Shown here piece by piece: positions 25,401-35,710 of a stretch of DNA of 64,000 bases. Position numbers and translations under genes: made by a program. Source of the DNA: Phytoseiulus persimilis. Lineage: Eukaryota; Arthropoda; Arachnida; Mesostigmata; Phytoseiidae. The DNA is taken from positions 18,290,001 to 18,354,000 of the forward strand of contig CM075103.1 in NCBI GenBank assembly GCA_037576195.1. Reading direction: 5' to 3'. The notes under the pieces were generated by a model, which saw only the letters and a list, made by a program, of their open reading frames with translations, made no database searches and had not been told where the DNA came from. The first letter of the stretch is position 1. Each line of letters opens with the position of its first letter.

Positions 25401-25650
25401 CACCCTTCCAGAGTTGGAAACTAATGGCCAGATTGGCACCGGAATCACCCCTCCAGAGTTGAAAACTAATGGCAAGATTGGTCTCGGAATCACCCCTCCA
25501 GAGTTCGAAAGTAATGGCCAGATTGGTCTCAGAATCCCCCCTCCAGAGTTGGAAAGTAATGGCCAGATTGGTCTCGGAATCACCCCTCCAGAGTTGGGAA
25601 GTAATGGCCTTATTGGTCTCGAAGTCACCCCTCCAGGAATTTTTATGATA
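22436..25650 (+). repeat. Second copy of the 2,795-bp unit, expanded
   Basis: Nearly identical to 19641-22435 for at least 1.7 kb. A G-to-T change at 24196 makes a TAG in the long plus frame. Downstream, extra 45-bp monomers (three AGGTTCC-type in a row near 24260-24370, and a repeated block near 25320-25560) make it longer. The differences are otherwise mostly whole-monomer gains, as expected from unequal exchange. Confidence 0.9.
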
Positions 25651-25663
25651 GATTTTCATGATA

Positions 25664-25981
25664 GATGTACAGGAGAGGAGGTGGGGAAGGATATCCGATG
25701 ACGATGGGATGAGTCTGGCTGGCGTCATAACGGGGCGGTGCACCTTATCGTCAGAATTTGGATTCGGATGACAGTAGGGAGGGGGTCAAAGTTGGGGTAA
25801 ATCGCGAGGGGGGGAGGAGGGGAGGAGGAGGGGGGGAGGGGTGGGTGGCCTATGTCCGTCCCGGAGAGCCGCCCTACATTATGCAGTTTGTTCCAAGTCG
25901 ATCCGATCAATACCAGAGGAGCCTATTGAGGACATACAAACAAACAAACAAACAAACAGACCCTGGATTTTTATATATATA
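25664..25981 (+). repeat. 318-bp tail unit with (ACAA)n and TATATATA end
   Basis: It begins ATGTACAGGAGAGGAGGTGG, contains a conserved GGATATCCGATGACGATGGG segment, a G-rich tract (25801-25845), and a TTATGCAGTTTGTTCCAAG stretch. It ends (ACAA)n CAGACCCTGGATTTTTATATATATAG. Copies at 27627-27970 and 27971-28290 are head to tail, with a truncated copy at 28317-28515. No coding capacity. It looks like the 3' part of the element family. Confidence 0.85.
25801..25850 (+). repeat. G-rich tract, quadruplex-prone
   Basis: Multiple runs of 4-8 G separated by 1-3 bases (gggggggaggaggggaggagg and on). The same tract recurs with length differences at 27768-27810 and 28115-28155. Confidence 0.7.
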
Positions 25982-26180
25982 GACTAGCCGGCCTTCGGCC
26001 GACTACGCTGGCTGGCCCGTCCCTTGCTTTGGGAGTCTACTGCTGACAGACACACCTTGCCTAACATGCGGTGTCATCGGGACACCTTCGGGGGTGGCCA
26101 CCGATTCTCGATAGGATTCTGACCTGGGATCGAGGCACTTTTCCTTCTCTTCACTGGGTCAGCATTAAGGTTTCGAGAAG
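25982..26180 (+). repeat. Left module before array 2
   Basis: It follows TTTTTATATATATAG and begins ACTAGCCGGCCTTCGGCCGA. It continues through GGGAGTCTACTGCTGACAGA, then ACACCTTGCC and TGTCATCGGGACACC, and ends with the conserved GATCGAGGCACTTTTC and CACTGGGTCAGCATT lead-in to the first monomer. Confidence 0.75.
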
Positions 26181-27605
26181 TAATGCTCAGATCGGTCCCG
26201 GAATCACCCCTCCAGAGTTGGGAAGTAATGCTCAGATTGGTCTCGGAATCATCCCTCCAGAGTTGGGAAGTAATGCTCAGATTGGCCCCGGAATCACCCC
26301 TCCAGAGTTGAAAAGTAATGCTCAGATCGGTCTCGGAATCACCCCTCCAGAGTTGGGGAGTAATGCTCAGATTGGTCTCGGAATCACCCCTCCAGAGTTG
26401 AAAAGTAATGCTCAGATCGGTCTCGGAATCACTCCTCCAGAGTTGGGAAGTAATGCTCAGATTGGCCCCGGAATCACCCCTCCAGAGTTGAAAAGTAATG
26501 CTCAGATCGGTCTCGGAATCACCCCTCCAGAGTTGGGGAGTAATGCTCAGATTGGTCTCGGAATCACCCCTCCAGAGTTGAAAAGTAATGCTCAGATCGG
26601 TCTCGGAATCACCCCTCCAGAGTTGGGAAGTGATGCTCAGATCGGTCTCGGAATCACTCCTCCAGAGTTGGGATGTAATGCTCAGATTGGTCTCGGAATC
26701 ACCCCTCCAGAGTTGGGAAGTAATGCTCAGATCGGTCTCGGAATCACTCCTCCAGAGTTGGGAAGTAATGCTCAGATTGGCCCCGGAATCACCCCTCTAG
26801 AGTTGGGAAGTAATGCTCAGATTGGTCTCGGAATCACCCCTCCAGATTTGGGAAGTAATGCTCAGATTGGTCTCGGAATCACCCCTCCAGAGTTGGGAAG
26901 TAATGTCAGATTGGTCTCGGAATCACCCCTCCAGAGTTGAAAACTAATGGTCAAATTGGCACCGGAATCACCCCTCCAGAGTTGGAAAGTAATGGCCAGA
27001 TTGGTCTCGGAATCACCCCTCCAGAGTTGGGAAGTAATGCTCAGATTGGCCCCGGAATCACCCCTCCAGAGTTGGAAAGTAATGGCCAGATTGGTCTCGG
27101 AATCACCCCTCCAGAGTTGAAAACTAATGGTCAAATTGGCACCGGAATCACCCCTCCAGAGTTGGAAAGTAATGGCCAGATTGATACCGGAATCACCCCT
27201 CCAGAGTTGAGAACTAATGGTCAAATTGGCACCGGAATCACCCCTCCAGAGTTGGAAAGTAATGGCCAGATTGATACCGGAATCACCCCTCCAGAGTTGA
27301 AAACTAATGGTCGAATTGGCACCGGAATCATCCCTCCAGAGTTGGAAAGTAATGGCCAGATTGGTCCCGGAATCACCCCTCCAGAGTTGGAAAGTAATGG
27401 CCAGATTGGTCTCGGAATCACCCCTCCAAAGTTGGAAAGTAATGTCCAGATTGGTCTCGCAATCAGCCCTCCAGAGTTAGAAACTAAAGGCCAGATTGGT
27501 CTCGTAATCACCCCTCCAAAGTTGGAAACTAATGGCCAGATTGGTCTCGGAATCACCCCTCCAGAGTTGGGAAGTAATGGCCTTATTGGTCTCTAAATCA
27601 CCCCT
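26181..27605 (+). repeat. 45-bp minisatellite array 2
   Basis: About 31 monomers. The first half uses AATGCTCAGAT..GGGAAGT variants (peptide GSNAQIGLG in frame); the second half switches to the AATGGYCARAT..GAAAACT variants seen in array 1. It ends with the same CCAGGAATTTTTATGATAGA terminator as the other units and passes straight into the tail unit at 27627. Confidence 0.95.
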
Positions 27606-28290
27606 CCAGGAATTTTTATGATAGATGTATAGGAGAGGAGGTGGGGAAGGATATCCGATGACGATGGGATGAATCTGGCTGGCGTCATAACGGGGCGGTG
27701 CACCTTATCGTCAGAATTTGGATGCGGGTGACAGTATGGAGGGGGTCAAAGTTGGGGTAAATCGCGAGGGGGGAAGGAGGGGAGGGGGAGGGGGGGGAGG
27801 GGTGGGTGGCCTATGTCCTTCCCGGTGAGTCGCCCTACATTATGCAGTTTGTTCCAAGTAGATCCGATCAATACCGGAGGAGCCTATTGAGGACAAACAA
27901 ACAAACAGACAAACAAACAAACAAACAAACAAACAAACAAACAAACAGACCCTGGATTTTTATATATATAGATGTACAGGAGAGGAGGTGGGGAAGGATA
28001 TCCGATGACGATGGGATGAGTCTGGCTGGCGTCATAACGGGGCGGTGCACCTTATCGTCAGAATTTGGATGCGGATGACAGTATGGAGGGGGTCAAAGTT
28101 GGGGTAAATCGCGAGGGGGGGAGGAGGGGAGGAGGAAGGGGGGAGTGGTGGGTGGCCTATGTCCTTCCCGGAGAGCCACCCTACATTATGCAGTTTGTTC
28201 CAAGCCGATCCGATCAATACCAGAGGAGCCTATTGAGGACATACAAACAAACAAACAAACAAACAGACCCTGGATTTTTATATATATAGA
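27606..28290 (+). repeat. Two head-to-tail tail units
   Basis: 27627-27970 and 27971-28290 are about 85-90% identical to 25664-25981. Each ends in TTTTTATATATATAG, and the next begins immediately with ATGTACAGGAGAGG. The (ACAA)n microsatellite expands in the first copy (27890-27952). The arrangement suggests repeated insertion at, or slippage between, the TATATATA ends. Confidence 0.85.
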
Positions 28291-31200
28291 TCTTTATGAT
28301 AGATAGATTTTCATGATAGATGAGGGTGTGGGAAAGGATATCCGATGACGATGGGGTGAGGCCTAAGAGTCTGGCTGGCGTCATAACGGGGCGTGGCACC
28401 TTATCGTCAGAATTTGCATGCAGGTGACAGTATGGAGGGGGTCAGAGTTGGGGTAAATTGCGAGGGGGGGTAGCCTATGTCCTTCCCGGTGAGCCGCCCT
28501 ACATTATGCAGTTTGCATCGACCCCGGAATCAATTCTATGATTCGGTGGGCGGCCGTCGTAGAACCCGCCTCAAATACCCGGGTTCGCCCGATTCTGGAA
28601 CCGGCTATGATACCCGGTTCTGCGACCCCTAGTCGGGACCCAAGGCGCTTCGATCAGAGACAAATTCGAGAAAGTTCTTCTGAACAATCCGGGACTAGAC
28701 ACCATGATACGAATTGATCAGGCCCTTCAGGGTGACCATTCTGACTCGGGAATCCTGCTGAGAAGCTGAGGTGAGCCCAAGAACCCAAGAACGCAGCTGG
28801 CGTACGGTAGTTCCCAGCATCGCCTGCCTAGAATGTCCAACATGATACAAAACGGAGAAATCTCTTCGAGTCCTCAGGCACCCCGAGGGCAGAGGAGAGA
28901 GTTTCAGTGGCTGGAAGCCCCTAAATCGCCAGGAACGCGCTAGGATTCCTGGTACGTGCAACAGGCATTCAATTTTGCCCTCACGGGAAATCTCATACGA
29001 CGATGAAACCCATGATGTCTCTCGAGTCGATACAGTTTCCCTAACTGCTTTCCGACGAAGGGGAACAACTTTCTGCATTTCGAGTTTCCGGGATATGAGG
29101 CGTTCAGTAATTGGGGTTCTCGGCCGATCGGACCAGTGGCCTCGGACGGGCTCCGCTAAGAACGGGAAAACTGCTCCCATATTTCAGTACCACAGGAGGA
29201 AGTCCGGTCTCTGGTTGTTCACAATTTTCTCGGAAAAGAATCAAGTTCCTGTCCTCTCCGCAAAGTTCAAACTTCAGCGAACCCGGAGCGCTTCAGGATG
29301 AACAGGGCTGAAGCCTGCTCAGCACGCCCCCCCCCCCCCCTTCTGTCTACGCCCCTGCACTTGAGCCCCGTTTGCGGTTCTCATGTGAAAATCGCCAGTC
29401 AGATACGCGGACATTCGAGTTCGTTCTCAGTTTCGAGTGCTTCCTTGGTCTTCTTCCTTTTTTAGGGCCACTTCGAGCTCACAATCGATGCCCAACAACA
29501 GGGTTGGATGTTGCGCAGCTGAAAAACCATTGATTGGAAACTTGGCGCTGGAATGAAATTGCCGCGATCACCGAAAGCATCGGAGAGTGGAAACACGGTG
29601 TTCAGATGAAACAATCTCTCACGATTGCCAGCATACAGAGGGTTCTCCCGAGCAAAAGAGGTTACCATTCCGCGAGAAGTAGAATCATTCTTAGTGATGA
29701 TGAGATTCGTTCAAAGACAGGTTTATCGGATGGAGACACTCACATTCAGTCTATCAGAGTAACACATTCGGGTCGTATATGCAGCAGATCTAGCTGATCC
29801 GATAGAGTTCGGTTAGACTCGCTTAATATGCGACCCGCTTGATCGACTTTCCCGCTCAATCGGCTGGAGACACGGATGTATCTGAGAGCGCTGAGGCAGT
29901 ATTTCTCGTTTCACGGAGGGGACTTTCTGGCTCAGTGCTTGAGCGCGGGTCGGTCTTGGCAAGGATCGAGTTTGGAAGGTCAGAATCATCCATGAATCCA
30001 TGCATTCACGGGTAGACGAATGAATGATTTGAAAAGTTATGCCTCAGTGCCATGATAACTGATGAACTCAGCCATCAGAGACTTGTTTATTCATCTGCTT
30101 CTATGGATAGATGAGAGGCTCAAAATGATAAATGCCTGAACTCCCAAGCTCTATTGACGAGCCGCAATCTCCGGAGGCCATCGCAAAGAGAAAGGAACTC
30201 GGGAATCCGGAAGACTCATCCTATTTGCCAATACACTAAGACAACCAAGGGAGCCATCCGGTGCAACCAGACCTCCAAGAGATTGTCCCAATGATCTGAG
30301 GCCAGAGAGGCGGGAACGAGTGAGTAAGGATCTCCCACTCGTGGGATCGGAATATGTGAAGGAGGAGGTAGACAATCCAATTATCAGATCTGGTCCCAAC
30401 AACCCCATTGACGTTCGTCGCCTGTATCGTTCGAATATATATGTCGCCCGAAGATTCGGGAACGTGGTTTACTTGGAAGAGACGCTCGGAACCTACGATA
30501 CTTTTCATTCCTCCTTTACACGCCACCCTGGATAGTCGCACGATTGTGGCACGTTGGATACACAAATGCCCGAACAGGCGGTCATTTGTTGGGGTTTCGT
30601 AATTTGATCGTTCCGTGTTCCGAAATAGCCACTCTGTAGACGGTTCTCCGAGACCAACCGATAGTTCGGTTCCACCCTTTTCTGTGATTTCTCTGCTCAG
30701 TTTGACATTGACTTCGCGGCCGGTGGGATGTCACTTGTTGATCCGGGCTTTGCAGTTCTGTGGAAATCGGTGCGACACTCAAAGATGACCTCAAATCGAG
30801 CACATATAGAGACAAACGATGTGGAGCAGTCGGAGATGATTCGTGAATTGCGATCAGGCGCTTATACACCTTGGGGCTGGCAGGAAGCTCATGTTATCTT
30901 AGTCGAGCTTTCGAGAGGAATCCTGGATCTCTAGCCTTTCGGAACCGAGCAATATATGATAAACATGGGGGACGCGATCAATAGAGACCATCGATCTTGA
31001 ATTACGTGAGGAAAGAAACCAGAAGTCCTGGCTTCTGAGCTTTTAAGTCGACGGCAAGCTCCTGTTGTTGTTGACCAGGCGATCCTCCCGTTCTCAATGG
31101 ACTGCATAGATGGATAGATTTCATCGATTCTCAATGAAGGGTTTGGGAGAAGATAAGGGGAAGCTTCCTTCGGGGTGGCGCAGAACGCGTGAGAGTGGGC

Positions 31201-31339
31201 GGACATGAAAAAATTGTAACAATTGACAAGTTGTAAGTCAAGTCTGGCCGCGTTGGAGCACGACGGGACGTGTTCGAGCACGTCGAGTCAAGTTGTCGGC
31301 GGCAAAACAGAGAAACCCAGATTCATTCGTGAGGACAGT
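28291..31339. other. Truncated tail unit, then non-genic sequence
   Basis: 28317-28515 is a truncated tail unit lacking the (ACAA)n end. After it, a minus frame at 28695-29180 (161 codons) and overlapping minus frames at 30151-30869 are open, but they show no recognisable domain. A poly-C run followed by TTCTGTCTACGCCCCTG (29325-29359) looks like another hAT-type right end. 31070-31215 is a direct repeat of 34885-35025 inside the hAT-like element. No RNA gene seen. Confidence 0.45.
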
Positions 31340-33058
31340 TGACGTATTGTGATTATATATTGTTTCCCGCCTGGATTTTATTCGGTCCAAAGAAGTACTT
31401 GTGTCTTTTCGGGCCTACTTCTTGCCCTTCCAAGCATTCCGTGGATATAGACAACTGTCGATCCCTTTCTTCTCCGTCCCCGACATATTCCTCGATGGTT
31501 ACTTGCATCTGCAGTCGCGAAAGAGAACGTGAGCTTCCTGAACGCCAGCCATGATGATCCGAGCTGACATAGAAATTCTCTACTCCGTTCGGTGGATAAT
31601 ATGGAGGAAGTTTATGACGATATACTAGAGCTGGATAAATTTGCTGTGATAGGGGGTCTTCTACAAAACGTTTGCTCACAAGAACACTGCCCATGTCGTT
31701 GTTTTCTCTGCAGATCAACTTCATAACCTCCACTTCCGTCATTTTGAAAGAGCTCAGCTTATGTCTCCAGTCATCCATTATCTGAAACGTGAGATCGAAC
31801 GGAGGCTCTGGCATCATACAGTGGCTCACAACGCTCGAAGAACGGGATTATTGAGGTAATCGATCTCATGAGAAGACAAACGTTCCCAGCCCACCTCTTG
31901 ATCGAGTTTCTCGTTGCAACAGTCTGCGGAAACTTGAATTCCGGCGTCGTTAAGGGCTGCAACATCAATGAACCGAATCCATAAGGTGTGATAGCGGCAG
32001 AGTCGGCGCTAAATCGGCTTGGAAATGAGCCAAATCAGTGGCTCGGAGCAAGTGGGTGAGTTCTCAGCGGGGGGACATATTCAGAGCTCGGGAACTCTTT
32101 GTTCGGCGTCGCGCCATGGGAAAATCGAATCTGCTGGTCATGGAGTCCGTACGACACTGGTTCCAAAGCCTTGATTACGAGAGAGGAACAGGCTCGATCT
32201 TGAGGGGAAATCCCGTTTCTACCGGGCAATCTCGCACAGAATCTCACGAACCGGCTCCCTGCCTCTGGACAAATGACGAGCATCTCTGAGATAGGGGGAA
32301 ATCGGTCCGGTACATCAGCTCGGTGGGGCATTGCGGAGGGAACATGTGCCGACGAACCGATAGCTGTTCTACAGAAGAGACGCCCAACGAGGCTCTGGGC
32401 GACACTTGAGCTGCTGCCAAAGGAGCAGCACACTGGATACCTCGGAAGCAGTGGCGTAGCGAGCCCTCATGATGCCCCCCCCCTCTTTGCTTGGGGTCTG
32501 AGATGATGAATGCGCACTGATTGTATTTTTGTACTTCCTCGAACATAAAATATGATCATCTGAAATGGAGATCTTCAGAGAAATAGAGACAGCCTCCGCG
32601 AGCTGACGCAAATGTGAGCAAGTAGAATATCATATGAGCAACTGATCATATGAGCAAACCTATTCTCGGAGGGTTATTTGCTCCGCTCCTGGAGCTGCGA
32701 ATCTTCTTTTGACTCCTCGAAGTTAAACTCATCCATGATGGACATCTCGATTGATAGGACAGCGAGGTTTGTCAGCTTCGTTGGCTCGATCTCTGATCCG
32801 AGGCAGAAGCGAAATGAACTGAACGTTGCCTCTCGATCGGGAAGGAGGACGAAAAATATAAGGTGGTTCGTCAAGAGGGTGGAAAATCAGATGCAACGAT
32901 CGGACTCCGCCCCCGATCTGAGGATTCCGGAAGAATCTACCCGGAAGAGCTAGAAAACCCTAATGTGACAGGCATGGAGAGGCATTCTGATGCCCCTCGC
33001 GACCTGATGCTAGGGAATCTAACACGAGGAGTGTGACTGTATCAGGCCGCAACTGTAG
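31340..33058 (-). repeat. Inverted-duplication arm B, proximal part
   Basis: Inverse of 13464-15162. The minus frame at 31353-31829 (158 codons) matches the plus frame at 14665-14883 almost residue for residue over 60 residues before diverging by an indel. A hAT-like left end (CAGTGGCGTAGCGAGC) at 32447 is the counterpart of the one at 14047. The arm is broken at 33051-33058 by the insertion described next. Confidence 0.8.
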
Positions 33059-35079
33059 CAGTGGCGTTGCCAGGGGGGGGGGGGGGCTCAGCAGTCTTCC
33101 ATCCCCCCCTCTCTTCCCCAGAACATTCGAGTTCATACAATCTCAGTCGAGCTTCCGAATAGAATGTTGGATCTCCAGTTTTTGGAAGCCAAGTAATATC
33201 CTTACTATATATAACCAGCCGGCCTTTGGCCGACTGGAGTCGGCCGCGCTGCGCGCGGTTAGACGGCGCTCCCTGCCATCGAGGCACTTTTCTCTCTCTT
33301 CATTGGGTCAGCATTCTGATTTCGAAAAATATGGTCAGATTGACCCCGGAATCACCCCTCCGGAGTTGGAAAGTGATGCTCAGATTGGTCTCGGAATCAC
33401 CCCTCCAGAGTTGGGAAGTAATGCTCAGATTGGTCTCGGAATCACCCCTCCAGAGTTGGAAAGTAATGGCCAGATTGGTCTCGGAATCACCCCTCCAGAG
33501 TTGGGAAGTAATGCTCAGATTGACCCCGGAATCACCCCTCCAGAGTTGGGAAGTAATGCTCAGATTGACCCCGGAATCACCCCTCCAGAGTTGGGAAGTA
33601 ATGCTCAGATTGACCCCGGAATCACCCCTCCAGAGTTGGGAAGTAATGCTCAGATTGACCCCGGAATCACCCCTCCAGAGTTGGGAAGTAATGCTCAGAT
33701 TGGTCTCGGAATCACTCCTCCAGAGTTGGGAAGTAATTCTCAGATTGGTCTCGGAATCACCCCTCCAGAGTTGGGAAATAATGCTCAGATTGGTCTCGGA
33801 ATCACCCCTCCAGAGTTGGGAAGTAATGCTCAGATTGGTCTCGGAATCACCCCTCCAGAGTTGGGAAGTAATGCTCAGATTGACCCCGGAATCACCCCTC
33901 CAGAGTTGGGAAGTAATGCTCAGATTGACCCCGGAATCACCCCTCCAGAGTTGGGAAGTAATGCTCAGATTGACCCCGGAATCACCCCTCCAGAGTTGGG
34001 AAGTAATGCTCAGATTGACCCCGGAATCACCCCTCCAGAGTTGGGAAGTAATGCTCAGATTGGTCTCGGAATCACCCCTCCAGAGTTGGGAAGTAATGCT
34101 CAGATTGGTCTCGGAATCACTCCTCCAGAGTTGGGAAGTAATTCTCAGATTGGTCTCGGAATCACCCCTCCAGAGTTGGGAAGTAGTGCTCAGATTGGTC
34201 TCGGAATCACCCCTCCAGAGTTGGGAAGTAATGCTCAGATTGACCCCGGAATCACCCCTCCAGAGTTGGGAAGTAATGCTCAGATTGGTCTCGGAATCAC
34301 TCCTCCAGAGTTGGGAAGTAATTCTCAGATTGGTCTCGGAATCACCCCTCCAGAGTTGGGAAATAATGCTCAGATTGGTCTCGGAATCACCCCTCCAGAG
34401 TTGGGAAGTAGTGCTCAGATTGGTCTCGGAATCACCCCTCCAGAGTTGGGAAGTAATGCTCAGATTGGTCTCGGAATCACCCCTCCACGTTTTGAAAAGT
34501 AATGCTCAGATTGGTCTTGGAATCACCCCTCCACGTTTTGAAAAGTATAGTCAGACTCGTACCTCTCCACCTCATCCAATCACCTCTCCAGACTCGGGAC
34601 AGTCAAGGTCAGATTGGTCCCGGAATCAGTCCCATGTGTTCCAGAAAAAGTGCGGACGAACAGACAAACTGACAAACTGACAAACTTACAGACGAAGCCG
34701 ATTATATATAGTAAGGATCCGCTTCGTCTGTTGCTTTGTTAAATTGTCCGGCGTCAACCAGTGGATGCTTTTCCGAGTCTGAGGAGAGGATCCCGGGGTC
34801 GATCTGATCAAACTTTTCTGAGTCTAGTGGGATGCAGTATGGCAGAGACAATCGATGAAGATTATAGAGTAGGCTTTCCTTCGTTGTTGACAAGGCGATC
34901 CTGTCGTTCTCATCGGACTCCATAAATGGAGAGATTTCATAGATTCTCTATGAATGGCTCGGCAGAAGATAAGGGAAAGATTTCTTGAGGGTTTTACAGG
35001 CCTCGTAGAAGGTGAGCGGACAGAAAAAAAATCAGTTCCCCCCCCCCCCCCCCCAGAGAAAATTTCGGCTACGCCTCTG
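33059..35079 (+). mobile_element. Non-autonomous hAT-like element carrying minisatellite array 3
   Basis: The left end is CAGTGGCGTTGCCAGGGGG. The right end is a long C-run, then CAGAGAAAATTTCGGCTACG and CCTCTG, so the termini are imperfect inverted repeats beginning CAG. The flanking 8-bp direct repeats are AACTGTAG (33051-33058) and AACGGTAA (35080-35087). Arm A has the uninterrupted site AACGGTAG (inverse of 13457-13464). An 8-bp target duplication and these ends fit the hAT superfamily. The 2021-bp interior has no transposase; most of it is the nested minisatellite element at 33214-34702. 34885-35025 resembles 31070-31215. Confidence 0.8.
33200..34716 (+). mobile_element. Minisatellite element 3, inside a split palindrome
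   Basis: CCTTACTATATATA (33200-33213) and its exact inverse TATATATAGTAAGG (34703-34716) bracket the insert. Inside are the left module (ACCAGCCGGCCTTTGGCCGA onward, 33214-33330), 27 monomers of 45 bp (33331-34556) and a tail with CAAACTGA repeats ending CAGACGAAGCCGAT before TATATATA. The monomers mostly alternate GGTCTC and GACCCC types. The plus-strand open frame of 489 codons (33033-34502) spans module and array and is an artefact of the monomer. This is the cleanest complete copy of the family: module, array, tail and flanks. Confidence 0.8.
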
Positions 35080-35710
35080 AACGGTAAAGCTCTGTTTCAA
35101 TGAGTATTACATCATGGTATTCCCCGATGCTCGATGAAGTGTGAATGAAAGGTCGGCATGTTCGCCCTTAACTCACCACTACACAATGTGTCGAGGAAAT
35201 TGCCAGGAAAAGATGCAATATCCAGAGCGACTTCATCTCATTAAAGAGTCAGGAGAGATGCTGTGGGATAGCTCGATCGGTATGACTGCTCGCTCTCTCG
35301 GTTCAACCAGAAATGACAAGAATCAGTTCTACGTGACCCAGCTAGGTTGATTCGTGGAACGAGTTTCGATTAATCAGGAAGGATGTTTCATAGGTCCTGG
35401 CGGCGACGGGTCGTTGAGCATGTTCCTTGCTTCAATTAGAAGTTTGATTTTGCGGCGTTTTTGCGTCATTTCTCTGCCGCGATCAGTGGACTGATCGTCG
35501 AGTGGGCTTTTCGCATCGATTTGGGTACAATGTCCCGAGAGCTTGCCCCGAATCGTCTTCCCTTCTGTAGAGCAAATTTTCAAGAGCGGAGCCAGATGCT
35601 GGGTGCGAGAGTCATCGAGGGACGCAATGGACGTAGAGCTCAATGAGCTCCTGGTTTTCGATTCGATGTATGTAAAAGCGAGAAATCTGGCAGCGTTTCA
35701 CCATGAAAGT
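35080..35710 (-). repeat. Inverted-duplication arm B, distal part
   Basis: Inverse of 12840-13464. The minus frame 35374-35643 (start of good match at SLDDSRTQHLAPLL) is open and matches the arm-A plus frame with one fewer stop. The arm runs directly into the phosphodiesterase-like pseudogene at its distal end. Confidence 0.75.

Noticed and set aside
15285-25650. CRISPR-like array
   Set aside because: The 45-bp units are contiguous with no unique spacers, and the genome is eukaryotic.
28695-29180. 161-codon minus frame as a gene
   Set aside because: No domain, no splice context, and it lies in repeat-rich sequence; left unassigned.
33033-34680. Paired 484- and 489-codon plus frames
   Set aside because: Both run through non-coding module and array; they are two stop-free frames of the same minisatellite.
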